Source of the DNA: GMQP-bins7 sp963776565
GTDB lineage: Bacteria > Actinomycetota > Thermoleophilia > Gaiellales > Gaiellaceae
Direction of reading: 5' to 3'
Length of the DNA: 64,000 nucleotides
Assembly: GCA_963776565.1 (NCBI GenBank)
Contig: CAVZNF010000005.1
Span: forward strand, 372,001-436,000
Under the pieces are notes generated by a model. That model ran no database searches. It saw nothing but the letters and a program-made list of their open reading frames with translations, and was not told where the DNA came from. Within the stretch, counting starts at the first letter, position 1. The number at the start of each line of letters is the position of its first letter. Position numbers and translations under genes: made by a program. Positions 21,785-31,223 of this stretch are shown in pieces.

Positions 21785-22405
21785 TCACAGAAGCTCGTCC
21801 AGTCCCACCGTGAGGCCCGGCCGAAGCTCGCGCACACGCTCGAGCGCGAGCAGCACACCGGGCACGAACGCGTCGCGAGAGGTCGTGTCGTGCCGGATCG
21901 TGAGCGTCTCCCCCGCGCCGCCGAAGATGACTTCCTGGTGCGCGACGAGGCCAGGGAGGCGGACGGAGTGGATGGCCGGATCGGTGCCCATGCGAGCAGC
22001 GGTGGCCTTCGCCGTGCCCGACGGCGCATCTCGCTTCGCGTCCGAATGGAGCTCGACGATCTCGGCGCGCGGGAACACCCTGGCCGCTTCTTCGGCGAAC
22101 CGCATCATCAGCACCGCTCCCTGAGCGAAGTTCGGCGCGTGGAAGCACGGGACGCCGGCTTCTCGGGCGGCGGCATCGAGCGGGTCGAGGTCGAAGCCCG
22201 TCGTCCCGATGACCACCGGCACTCCGGCTGCGAGACACGACGTGACGTTCCCGACGACGACGTCGGGGAGCGTGAAGTCGATCGCCGCGTCACATCCTTC
22301 CGGCCCGAGCGCGCGAGCGTCGACCACGTCGTGCCCTGCTTGCCGAAGCGCGGGCTCGAGCACCACACCCACCTTGCCCGAGGAGCCGTACAACGCGACC
22401 CGCAT
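21785..22405 (-). CDS. dapB: 4-hydroxy-tetrahydrodipicolinate reductase
   Basis: Reduces HTPA in lysine/DAP synthesis. The N-terminal nucleotide loop is MRVALYGSSGKVG, and the substrate motif is KRDAPSGTAKATA. IGTTGFD and HAPNFAQGAVLMMRFAEEAA are also present. ATG 22405 overlaps the peptidase stop (TGATG). At 206 residues it is clearly shorter than most DapB (about 245-270), with the missing length in the middle and end. The frame looks intact. Confidence 0.9.
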   Translation of the reverse strand: MRVALYGSSGKVGVVLEPALRQAGHDVVDARALGPEGCDAAIDFTLPDVVVGNVTSCLAAGVPVVIGTTGFDLDPLDAAAREAGVPCFHAPNFAQGAVLMMRFAEEAARVFPRAEIVELHSDAKRDAPSGTAKATAARMGTDPAIHSVRLPGLVAHQEVIFGGAGETLTIRHDTTSRDAFVPGVLLALERVRELRPGLTVGLDELL

Positions 22406-23691
22406 CACGCCGCCTTGACGAGCAGCGCAGGGTTCACGCGCTCGACCGCCTCGGAGAAGCGGCTCTCGTCCGGGCCGATCCCGGCGACCGACAGCCCCGC
22501 CGGTGCCAGGAGCGCCTCGGCCAGCTCCGAGACCTCGCCGGCCTTGACCGCCTCGAGGCGCTTCACGACCTCCTCGGGCGTCAGGAGCGGCGTGTCCGTG
22601 ATCGTCGACTTCCCGAGCCGCGTCATCCGCGCCGAGGTCGACTCCAGCGAGAGCAGGATCCGGCCCTTGAGGTTCTCCTTCGCCCGTGCGAGCTCGTCGT
22701 CGCGCACGTTGCCCGACGCGATGTCCGAGAGCTCCGCGACGGCGATCTCGAGGCACTCGGCGAGATTGTCCTCGCGCGTTCCCACGTAGACGCCGATCTG
22801 TCCCGCGTCGGCGTACTGCGAGGAGTAGCTGTAGACCGAATAGGCCATCCCGCGCTTCTCGCGGATCTCCTGGAAGAGGCGCGAGGACGCGGAGCCGCCG
22901 ATGATCGCGTCCATCAGCGACGCGGCGAAGCGGCGCTCGTCGAGGCGGGAGATTCCCGGAGCGCTGAGGCAGACGTGGTACTGCTCGGTGTCCTTCCGCT
23001 GGAAGCGGATGCCCGGCGTCCCGTTCACCCGCGCCGGCTTGCGCGCCGCAAGGCTTCGACTGTCCGAAGGTCCGTTCCTCCGCGCCTCGAGCAGTGCCAC
23101 GAGCTCGTCGTGACGGACGTTGCCCGCGGCAGCGAGGACGATCTTGTCCCCCCGATACGCGCGGCCGTGATAGCCGGAGAGCGCCCGCCGTGACACGCTC
23201 GAGATCACGTCCGCGCGGCCGATCACCGGCCGGCCGAGGGGGTGCGTGCCGAACACGGCCTCCGCCGCGATGTCGTGGACGAGATCGTTCGGCGTGTCCT
23301 CGACCATCGCGATCTCCTCGAGGACGACCTCGCGCTCGGAGTCGACATCGACGAAAGCGGGTCGGTAGACCATGTCCGCCATCACGTCGAGCGCTCGCTC
23401 GAGGCGAAGGTCGGGGATCCGCGCGTAGACCACCGTCGTCTCTCGCGACGTCGCTGCGTTCAGCTCGCCGCCGAGCTCGTCGAAGATCTCCGCGATGTCC
23501 TGCGCCGAGTAGCGCGCCGAGCCCTTGAAGAGCAGGTGCTCGATGAAGTGCGAGACGCCGGCGCGCGCCTCGGGCTCGTCCCGCGAGCCGGCGCCGATCC
23601 AGAACCCGAGCGCGACGGAGCGGACGCCGGGAACGCGCTCGGAGATGACGCGCTCGCCCGTCTCGAGCTCTGTCAGCTGGTGCTTCGACAC
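22405..23691 (-). CDS. M16 family zinc peptidase (processing-peptidase-like)
   Basis: 428 residues, with the inverted zinc motif H-x-x-E-H in VSHFIEHLLFKGSARYSAQD and a downstream Glu region (ERALDVMADMVYRPAF). The second half is the inactive M16 C-terminal domain (MAYSVYSYSSQYADAGQIGV). In many actinobacteria this gene sits between pnp and dapB; here surface-protein and regulator genes separate it from pnp. Substrate unknown. Confidence 0.92.
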   Translation of the reverse strand: MSKHQLTELETGERVISERVPGVRSVALGFWIGAGSRDEPEARAGVSHFIEHLLFKGSARYSAQDIAEIFDELGGELNAATSRETTVVYARIPDLRLERALDVMADMVYRPAFVDVDSEREVVLEEIAMVEDTPNDLVHDIAAEAVFGTHPLGRPVIGRADVISSVSRRALSGYHGRAYRGDKIVLAAAGNVRHDELVALLEARRNGPSDSRSLAARKPARVNGTPGIRFQRKDTEQYHVCLSAPGISRLDERRFAASLMDAIIGGSASSRLFQEIREKRGMAYSVYSYSSQYADAGQIGVYVGTREDNLAECLEIAVAELSDIASGNVRDDELARAKENLKGRILLSLESTSARMTRLGKSTITDTPLLTPEEVVKRLEAVKAGEVSELAEALLAPAGLSVAGIGPDESRFSEAVERVNPALLVKAA

Positions 23692-23907
23692 GCCGGCGGA
23701 TCGTAGCCCCGGCGAGTCCTCAGACGACGCGTTTGGATCTCGGAGAGTGGGCGCGTGGGGACAGATCGAACAGTTCGCTAACGGGGAGCCGAAGTGGGCT
23801 GTACGTTGGCGCGTGTCGCGAGGGGGGGAATCCTAAGGGGGGTGGACGATGGTAACAGCGATGGTAGCTAGAAACGGGCTGGTGAACGTCGCACAAAGGA
23901 GTGCGTT

Positions 23908-24360
23908 ATGAGAAAACCACCGCAGCCTCTGTCTAGCTCGCTGTCTGCTCTCGCCTGTGCTGTGGTCTCGCTGCGAAGGGCGGGACACGCGGCGGAAAGC
24001 GGGTGGTGGCGGGGGCGGTGGTGGCTCAACGGGGCGGAGGCACGATCGACCTCGTCCTTCTGAACTCGGCGGACGGTTGGCGCATGTCGGTCAGAAGAGT
24101 GACGTTGCACGTCTTGACAAGCGCGACGACTACCCGTACGTGACCTCTACTGCTACGCGGGACACGGATAACGCGCTCGTCTACAAGGCGTCGAACGGGA
24201 TCTTCCCGACATCGCTTGAGCCAGGTCTTCACCTCGGCCTCGAATCGATTGGTCGAGCGGGTCGGCGACTGCACGGCCTATCTCCAGAACTGGGACTCGG
24301 TATTCGAGGCACGGCTCGATCCAGAACCTCAACTCGATGAGCTTCCCGGTCTACGCGTAG
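23908..24360 (+). CDS. Secreted Gly-rich-linker protein (frameshifted)
   Basis: Start ATG 23908 follows GGAG at 6 bp: MRKPPQPLSSSLSALACAV is a signal-like N-terminus. Correcting indels gives a Gly-rich linker, then TIDLVLLNSADG, HVGQ, SNGIFPTSLSQVFT, ADCTAYLQNWDSVFEARL and a C-terminal FPVYA before TAG 24360. I recall similar small secreted proteins (signal, Gly linker, one beta domain) in Thermoleophilia, but cannot name a domain. It converges on the surface-protein gene and shares its terminator. Confidence 0.55.
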
Positions 24361-24410
24361 CACGCGATCGAATTCTCGATCCCCGAGAGAGGCGACGCGC
24401 CGTAAACGAG

Positions 24411-24437
24411 AGAGGCCCCGGCTTCGCCGGGACCTCT
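24411..24437. terminator. Shared terminator hairpin
   Basis: AGAGG-C-CCCGGC, a 3-nt loop, then GCCGGG-A-CCTCT: an 11-bp stem with one mismatch. It lies between the stop of the plus-strand secreted protein (24360) and the stop of the minus-strand surface protein (24473). It should terminate both. Confidence 0.6.
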
Positions 24438-24472
24438 GGGTGCGTCGAGAGCCGGAGATCCGCGACCTGTCT

Positions 24473-26723
24473 CTAGGGCAGGTTCGTGCCGGGCCTTGTC
24501 GTTCGTGTAGTTGATGCGTGAAGTGCTCGGCGTCGCACGCGCTCTGCTTGACGGTGTGGCTGGTATCAGCTGCAGCGGGCGTGTAGACGATCTTCCACGA
24601 GTACTGCCCGTTCGTCGAGTCACGCCGGATCGGCGTAACAGGTCGAAGATCGTGAGACGTCGGTCGATGTTGGTCGTGCTCACCTCCGCTGAGGGGCTGC
24701 CACCGGAGACGGACACGCTCTGACGAGAGAACAACGACGCTGCCGGTGCACGTGGCGTTGTCGTAGAAGGCTGAACGCTGACGCTTCCGCGGCGGCGAGG
24801 TTGCCAATGGTCGCCGAGATCGTGGCGGTGTCGTTCGGGATCCAGCTTTGCTCGTCTTGATCTCCGTAGGGATCTGCCGGATCGTGACAGCCTCGATCGC
24901 CATCGCTGCAGTCAGCGTTGTGTGTCACCGGCAGGCTGTTGTCACCGTCGTCGCAGATGATGGCTGTAAGACGCGACCAGTGATATGCCCTGGTGCGCTC
25001 GGTTTGAACGACACGGTCCGCGGTCGTGTAGCGGTCACGTTCACGCTAATCGGGAACGTTTGATTCTCGCCGGTATACGGGAGTGCGTTCGTCGTTTTGC
25101 AGTCGGCCGACGACCGTCGACGGGTTTGCTCCGTCCACACCCTTGAGCGTGAACTCGATACGTCAGACGAACGAACCGGCCGTCGTTGGGTTGATCGATC
25201 GGGTACGTCGTGTTTGCGCCGCCGCTACCCGGCTCTTTCGCAGCGCCGCTCAGCGTGGCCGTATCGCGTCACCGCGTACCTAGAGTCGACCGGGCTGGAT
25301 AGCCAGGCAAGACGTGTTGAGCGTCGGAGTGACCGGGCTCACGGTGAAGCACTCGGTGTTCGGGTCCGACCCGGAACCGTCGTCGTGTCACCGGACACGC
25401 CAGCTGCAGCCGTATCAGCGTCTGGAGTGAACTCGGCGAACCAGCAGTAGCGTCCGGCGCTCGTGAGCGTGGCGACGCGAGTTGACGAGCCGTTCGCCGG
25501 AAGGGATCGGCTGCTGGGAAGCGTCACTGACGGGGACGGTGCTGACCGAGGACGCCGCTCGACGAGCACAACGACAGATGAGGATAGGCCCGCAGAGCGT
25601 AGAACTAAGCGATCCGGCCGATAGTGTCGGCGTTGAGAGATGTGAAGTGTAGGCGTTGTCGATTCCGGAGGACGCCGTAAGCCGTAGCGGCCGTGCTGCC
25701 GTTGTTGATGGTCGTACCGCTGGCGTTGAGGCACCGCCGTCGTCGTCAGAGTCGTCACGAACACTCTCCGAACTTGCCGCCCGCGAAGTCGAACAGAGTA
25801 GAGCTCAACGTGGCCGAACTGCGTGTGTCGGCGAGGAACGTGTAGAAGCACTTCGCGCCGAGGCTCTGAGTCGGTCAGATAGATGACCGCTCTCGAAGAA
25901 CTGCGCGGTCGGCAGCTGTGTGCGTGATGTTCGGATTCGCGTCTAGAAGGCGGTGATCCACGGGGTGGTGATGCTCCCGGTGTTCGACACTGCACACGCA
26001 GGAGTCGCCGAGTGGGAAAGCTGCTGCCCGCGACAGTCGGCGCCGCTAGCGACCGGCGTCGGGCTCAGCGAGCCGTTGGCGCCACCGTACCAGCGGTAGA
26101 CGTTGATGGTGCTGACGGTACCGCCGCCCGAGAACTCGGAGACGACCAGGAGGTCACCGTCCTGATGAGACGCCGCAGAACGTCCTGAGACGGAAGTAAG
26201 ACAAGCAACGACGTCGCCTGCAAGAACCAGAAGACCGACATCAGCTGTGCGGTGTTGGCGTTCCGCTCGAGGCCGAAGTAGAGAATCTAGACACCGCTCG
26301 GTGCGGTGTCGACGCGCATAGGTGTTGGCACGTCGATCTTGCTGTTGACGTTGTTGTGAGATTGCACTGCCATCGCGATCGGCAGCGTGTCCTTGCTACC
26401 GGTCGCAAGGTGCTCGCGTCGTTCGTTGGAACGTCGTGCCGCTGTTGTTGAAGTCCTTCCGAAGGACGATGCGTCGAACCCGGTCGGCAGCGGGGTGATG
26501 TCAGCCCGTTCTGCGTTGAAGAAGCTGCCCAATCGATGCTCTGCGTGGTGGCCGCGAGGTTGTGTCGGTGCCAGCGCACGTTGCCGTCGAGCTGGAACGT
26601 CTCGTCGTGCACGCCTGGGCGCCGCGATGTGAAGAGGCCGAGAGCGATCGCCACGACGAACGGCAGCAGCAGTGTCCGCCTTCGGCGTCGGCTCCCTGCC
26701 GGCCCGAGAACTCTTTCTGTCAT
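24473..26723 (-). CDS. Large secreted surface protein (many frameshifts)
   Basis: Starts at ATG 26723 with a signal peptide (basic RRRRRTLLLPFVVAIALGLF). After indel repair it reads FQLDGNV, IDWA, FFNAERADITPLPTGFDASS, TGSKDTLPI, and near the end NDTATISATIGNLAAAEAS, YDNATCTGSVVVLSSE and NGQYSWKIVYTPAAADTSHT, ending GTNLP before TAG. About 750 residues; the Asp/Asn/Ser/Thr-rich beta repeats are typical of adhesin-like extracellular proteins. More than ten single-base indels prevent a clean reading. Attachment to the wall is not visible. Confidence 0.6.
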
Positions 26724-26968
26724 GTAACCCTCCCACCAGTTGGGCGGTAAGAGGAGACTCCCCCTCCTCGAGGCCAGCGTCGACTCCCCCCTCGGGGGCC
26801 GCCGCAGGCCCACCGCTTGTACGAGGAGTAGCTTGCTCCGGCGTCAAGCTGATCGCCTAGCGGCCGATGCCGTAATCGGTCTGCGGCGACCGCCTTAGGG
26901 CGAAGGCTTGATTTCCAGCGACTTTCCGGCGCATGATCCGCAGCGGGAGAGAACTGGGAGAACTGGGA
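26724..26968. other. Divergent intergenic region
   Basis: 245 bp between the surface-protein start and the response-regulator start. It must hold both promoters. I see no convincing -35/-10 pair or operator repeat. Confidence 0.3.
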
Positions 26969-27646
26969 ATGAAGGACTGCGGCACGATCTTGATCGTCGA
27001 TTCGGACGACGCCTCACGGCTGACGGCGGTCCAGGTGGCGGTCCGGCTGGGCTACGACGCGCGCCCCACGCCGACCGCCGAGGAGCTGATCGAGCGGCTC
27101 GGTTCCGACCGACCGACGCTCGCGATCGTGGAGGTCGAGCTCCCCGGACCTGGCAACGGCCTCGAAGTCATGCGCCAGCTGCACGAGGCGTTCGACGGCG
27201 ATCTCCCGGTGATCCTCGTATCCGCGTGCCAGACGGATGCGTTCGACCGCACCGCCGGCCTGATGCTCGGGGCTGATGACTACGTTTCGAAGCCACTCGA
27301 CGCCGGGGAGCTCATGGCGCGGGTCAAGCGGTCGCTACGTCGCGCAGCGCAACACACGAACGGAACTGCGAACGGAAGCGTCCACCGGAACGGCCGGAGT
27401 GACGACCCGGGCCTCAGCCCACGCGAGCGCGAGATCCTCAGCCTCCTCGCGGATGGCCACACTCAGGGCCAGATCGCGACGGAGCTCGTCATCAGCCCGA
27501 AGACGGTCGCCACGCACATCCAGCACATCCTGTCCAAGCTCGGCGTTCACACCAGGGCACAGGCAGTCGCGCTTGCTTTCAGACGCGGCCTAGTCGATCC
27601 AGAGGTTCGCGCGCACGCGCTCGCGCTCCTGACGACGCCCGAATGA
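26969..27646 (+). CDS. LuxR/NarL-type response regulator with Glu at the phospho-site
   Basis: Receiver domain (residues 5-125) plus LuxR HTH (about 150-205, LSPREREILSLLADGHTQGQ). Start ATG 26969 follows GGGAG; an upstream ATG at 26933 is in frame but lacks a good site. The acidic pocket (VDSDD), Ser85 and Lys108 are kept, but the phospho-acceptor Asp is Glu55 (LAIVEVELPG). Glu often mimics phospho-Asp, so the protein may be constitutively active. No sensor kinase lies nearby; the divergent surface-protein gene is a plausible target. Confidence 0.88.
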   Translation: MKDCGTILIVDSDDASRLTAVQVAVRLGYDARPTPTAEELIERLGSDRPTLAIVEVELPGPGNGLEVMRQLHEAFDGDLPVILVSACQTDAFDRTAGLMLGADDYVSKPLDAGELMARVKRSLRRAAQHTNGTANGSVHRNGRSDDPGLSPREREILSLLADGHTQGQIATELVISPKTVATHIQHILSKLGVHTRAQAVALAFRRGLVDPEVRAHALALLTTPE

Positions 27647-27649
27647 TCG

Positions 27650-27673
27650 AGGGGCGGCTCGCGCCGCCCCTCG
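27650..27673. terminator. Terminator between response regulator and pnp
   Basis: GAGGGGCGGC, 4-nt loop, GCCGCCCCTC: a perfect 10-bp stem in the 35-bp gap between two convergent genes. It can serve both strands. Confidence 0.65.
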
Positions 27674-27681
27674 CTTCGGTC

Positions 27682-30147
27682 CTAGGCCCGCTCGCGTGAG
27701 CGGCCGCGGTCGCGACCGCCACCACGAGGCCGCTCCTCGCGCGGCTCGCGCGGCGGAGCGTCCTTCGCCCGCTCGATGAGCTCCTCGGGCGTGACGAGCC
27801 CGCCGTTCTCGTGCTTGGCGACGAGCTTCAGCCCGATCCGGCCACGGTCCTTGTCGACCTCCTGGACGAGGACGTCGACGATGTCGCCGCGATCCATGAC
27901 GTCCTGGATGTGAGCGACGCGGCCCGGGCCGACGTTGGACACGTGCAGCAGGCCGTCCGTGCCCCTCTTCAACTCGACGAACGCGCCGAAGTCGGTCGTC
28001 TTCACGACCTTGCCCGTGTACGTGTCGCCGACCTCCGGGGACTTGGTCAGGGAGTGGATCGCGGAGATCGCGGCCTCACCCTTCGTGCCCTCGGTCGAGT
28101 AGACGAGGATCGTGCCGTCCTCCTCGATGTCGATCTGCACCTCGTAGTCGCCCTCGAGCGCGCGGATCGTCTCGCCGCCCTTGCCGATGACCATCCCGAT
28201 GAACTCGGGATCGATCTTGATCGTCGAGATGCGCGGTGCGTGATCGGCCATCTCCGTCCGAGGCTCGGGGATCGCTGCGAGCATCGTCTCGAGGATCGAG
28301 ACGCGCGCCCGCTTCGCCTGCTCGAGCGCGGAGCGCATGATCTCCTGCGTCACGCCGGTGATCTTGATGTCCATCTGCAGGGCGGTGATCCCGTCCCGCG
28401 TGCCGGCCACCTTGAAGTCCATGTCACCGAGGTGATCCTCGGCGCCCTGGATGTCCGTGAGGATGACGTAGTCGTCGCCCTCCTTCACGAGGCCCATCGC
28501 GATGCCCGAGACGGGCGCCGCGATCGGCACGCCGGCGTCCATGAGCGCGAGCGTCGAGCCGCACACCGAGCCCATCGACGACGAGCCGTTCGACTCGAGC
28601 GTCTCGGAGACGAGGCGGATCGTGTACGGGAAGTCCTCGACGGACGGGATGACCGCCTCGAGAGCCCGCTGCGCGAGCGCCCCGTGACCGATGTCGCGCC
28701 GCTTCGGGCCTCGCATGAAGCCCGTCTCCCCGACCGAGAACGGCGGGAAGTTGTAGTGGTGCATGTAGCGGCGGTTCTGCTCGAGTGAGAGGTCGTCGAT
28801 CCGCTGACCCTCCTTCATCGTGCCGAGCGTGAGGAGCGTCATGATCTGCGTCTGCCCGCGCGTGAAGAGCGCGGAGCCGTGCGTGCGCGGACTGACCTGC
28901 ACCTCGGCCGTGACCTGGCGGATCTCCTCCTCGGAGCGTCCGTCCGGACGACGCTTGTCGACCGCGATCTTCTTGCGGACGAGGTCCTTGTAGACGGCCT
29001 CGAACGCCCGCTTGACGAACTGCTTCGTCTGCGAGTCCTTCACGGCGGGCTCGCCCTCGGCCGGCGCCGCGCCGACCGGGAACGGCAGCTCGATCTCCTC
29101 GAGGATGCGATTGAGGAGCAGGTCGCGCTTGGCCGACCGGAGCTCCTTCGAGTCCTGCTCGGCATCCGTGAGCTCGCGGAGATCGGCGAGGAACTGCTCG
29201 CGAAGCGGCCCCTCGATCGCCCCGAGGCGAGCCTTCTCGAGGATCGCCGCGAAGCTCGCGCGAATCTGCGCCCGCTTCGTCATGTCCTCCTCGGTGGAGT
29301 TCATCGAGACGGCGGGCGAGAGGCTCTCGACGAGCTCCTCGACGACCGTGCCGGCCTCCTTGACGCCGTGCTCCGCGATCGCCGAGCGAACGGCGTCGCC
29401 GTGAGCCGCGTCGAGCTCGGCCGTGAGGTCGACGTCGACCCACTTGGCCTTGCCGACGTCGGCGCGAAGCCCCTCGAGCGCCGTGCAGATCTTCCGGATC
29501 TCGGCATGCGCGAGCTCGAGTGCCTCGAGGATCGTGTCCTCGGGGATCTGGTCCCCGCCGGCCTCGACCATCGTGAGCGCCTCGCTCGTGCCGACGACGA
29601 TGAGATCGAGCGTCGAGTCCTCGAGCTGCTCGAGCGTCGGGTTGAGGACGAGCTCGCCTTCGACGTGGCCGACGCGCACGGCGCCGATCGGCCCCATGAA
29701 CGGCAGCGGCGAGATCTGGAGTGCCGCCGACGCGCCGTTGATGCACAGGATGTCGTGCGGCGTGACGAGGTCGGCCGAGAGAACGGTGCAGATGACCTGC
29801 ACCTCGTTGCGGAAGCCCTTCGGCCAGAGCGGCCGGATCGGGCGGTCGATCATCCGCGCGGTGAGCGTCGCACGCTCTGTCGCGCGGCCTTCCCGCTTGA
29901 AAAAGCCGCCCGGGATCTTCCCGGCGGCGTACATCTTCTCCTCGACGTCGACCGTGAGCGGGAAGAAGTCGGCGTCCGGCCGCGCGTCGGGGCGTCCGAC
30001 GGCGGTCGCGAGGATCATGGTCTCGCCCGAGCGGACGACGACGGCGCCGTCGGCCTGCTTGGCGAGCTTGCCCGTCTCGAAGACGATCTCCTGACCGCCT
30101 ACGTCGACGGTAACCGAGGCGATTTGCCCGGCTGTGGTTGTACTCAT
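27682..30147 (-). CDS. pnp: Polyribonucleotide nucleotidyltransferase (PNPase)
   Basis: 3'-5' phosphorolytic exonuclease. 821 residues: RNase PH domain 1 (ETMILATAVGRPDARPDADF), a helical linker, RNase PH domain 2 (GSALFTRGQTQIMTLLTLGT; SNGSSSMGSVCGSTLALMDA), then KH (GMVIGKGGETIRALEGDY) and S1 (GKVVKTTDFGAFVELKRGTD). The C-terminus is Arg/Gly-rich. The linker between the two halves is somewhat longer than in the E. coli enzyme. rpsO lies just upstream. Confidence 0.97.
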   Translation of the reverse strand: MSTTTAGQIASVTVDVGGQEIVFETGKLAKQADGAVVVRSGETMILATAVGRPDARPDADFFPLTVDVEEKMYAAGKIPGGFFKREGRATERATLTARMIDRPIRPLWPKGFRNEVQVICTVLSADLVTPHDILCINGASAALQISPLPFMGPIGAVRVGHVEGELVLNPTLEQLEDSTLDLIVVGTSEALTMVEAGGDQIPEDTILEALELAHAEIRKICTALEGLRADVGKAKWVDVDLTAELDAAHGDAVRSAIAEHGVKEAGTVVEELVESLSPAVSMNSTEEDMTKRAQIRASFAAILEKARLGAIEGPLREQFLADLRELTDAEQDSKELRSAKRDLLLNRILEEIELPFPVGAAPAEGEPAVKDSQTKQFVKRAFEAVYKDLVRKKIAVDKRRPDGRSEEEIRQVTAEVQVSPRTHGSALFTRGQTQIMTLLTLGTMKEGQRIDDLSLEQNRRYMHHYNFPPFSVGETGFMRGPKRRDIGHGALAQRALEAVIPSVEDFPYTIRLVSETLESNGSSSMGSVCGSTLALMDAGVPIAAPVSGIAMGLVKEGDDYVILTDIQGAEDHLGDMDFKVAGTRDGITALQMDIKITGVTQEIMRSALEQAKRARVSILETMLAAIPEPRTEMADHAPRISTIKIDPEFIGMVIGKGGETIRALEGDYEVQIDIEEDGTILVYSTEGTKGEAAISAIHSLTKSPEVGDTYTGKVVKTTDFGAFVELKRGTDGLLHVSNVGPGRVAHIQDVMDRGDIVDVLVQEVDKDRGRIGLKLVAKHENGGLVTPEELIERAKDAPPREPREERPRGGGRDRGRSRERA

Positions 30148-30180
30148 GTGAGGTATCCCTTCACCTTTCGTTGTTCGGAA

Positions 30181-30232
30181 GGTGGAGGTTTGAGTCAGCC
30201 CTCTCGTACGGGGGCTCGCTCAAACTTCCACC
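30181..30232 (-). promoter_or_regulatory. Long hairpin in the rpsO-pnp spacer
   Basis: GGTGGAGGTTTGAG (30181-30194) pairs with CTCAAACTTCCACC (30219-30232) over 14 bp with one mismatch, and AGCCC/GGGCT adds an inner stem. In E. coli a comparable rpsO-pnp hairpin is cut by RNase III and used for PNPase autoregulation; the same role here is inference from position and shape. Confidence 0.55.
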
Positions 30233-30262
30233 TCCCCTGTCTTCTGTTCTGTCGCTGGAGCC

Positions 30263-30532
30263 TTACCGGCGGAGGCCGAGCTCCTTGATGAGGGCGCGGT
30301 AGCCCTCGATGTCCTTTCGTTGCATGTAGTTGAGGAACCGCCGCCGCTGCCCGACGAGCTTCAGGAGTCCGCGCCGCGAATAGTGATCCTTGGGATGCGT
30401 CCGCAGATGCTCCGTGAGATCGTTGATTCGTCGGGTGAGAAGGGCAACTTGCACTTCTGCCGAACCAGTGTCGGCAGGACCCCGACCGTGCTTCTCGACG
30501 ATTTCCAGCTTGACTTCCTTGGTGAGGCTCAT
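30263..30532 (-). CDS. rpsO: 30S ribosomal protein S15
   Basis: 89 residues, full length, with GPADTGSAEVQVALLTRRIN and HSRRGLL-like HYSRRGLLKLVGQRRRFLNY. Start ATG 30532 sits 7 bp after GGAGGAGAT; an upstream in-frame start at 30589 would add a non-homologous leader. It is the first gene of the rpsO-pnp pair. Confidence 0.97.
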   Translation of the reverse strand: MSLTKEVKLEIVEKHGRGPADTGSAEVQVALLTRRINDLTEHLRTHPKDHYSRRGLLKLVGQRRRFLNYMQRKDIEGYRALIKELGLRR

Positions 30533-30628
30533 GCATCTCCTCCTAGTTGACGACTCCGCAATCCCCGCCCCGCGTGAAGGAAGAAGCACGCCGGGGCCGC
30601 GACTGCGGCTCGGGCAAGGGTAGCAGCG

Positions 30629-31223
30629 ATGCTCCGCTGGATCGTTCGCGCACTCGCGATCATCGTGATCGCAGTCGCAGCGCTCGTCGTCCTCGACTTC
30701 GCCGAGTTGCTCGTGCCGGTCGGACCGGACGACTCAGCGTCGATGGCAAACACGATCCCTGCGTGTAACGGGCGCGTCCTCGCGCAGGGCCTGACCTACC
30801 GCTGGTTCACCGATCCGAGCCCTGACGACGTGGTCGCGGTCCATGCCGCGGAGACCGACGACGGGCGAGATCGTTCCCGACCCCGATGCCAACGACCGCG
30901 TGCTGGTGCTGCGCGTCGTCGGCGGCCCCGGCGATGTCGTCGTCGGCCGCGCGGGAACCGTGTTCGTCAACGAGCAGAAGTTCGACGACATCACGACCAA
31001 GCCGTTTCCGGCGGTAAACGTCCCCAACGAGCAGTACTTCCTGCTCGGTGACAACCGCTCGGCGGCGATCGACAGCCGCACGTTCGGCCCGGTCCTTGGG
31101 GACGCGATCTTCGCCAAGGTGTTCGCCGTCGACTGGCCGCTTCGCGACATCACGTTCCGCCTCGGCCAGAGCTCCGGCCAGCCGCCAGGCACGATCGACT
31201 GCGAACTAGCCTGCTGCCCGTGA
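30629..31223 (+). CDS. Signal peptidase I-like protein (frameshifted)
   Basis: S26 family membrane protease. One N-terminal helix (IIVIAVAALVVLDFAELLV), the nucleophile Ser38 in SASMANTIP, box D as VLVLRVVGGPGDVVVG and box E as LLGDNRSAAIDSRTFGPV. A one-base insertion near 30868 splits the frame. In the usual box D a catalytic Lys precedes R-V-x-G; here that codon is CTG (Leu), so the normal Ser-Lys dyad seems absent. Its stop overlaps the start of the next gene (GTGA). Confidence 0.8.
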
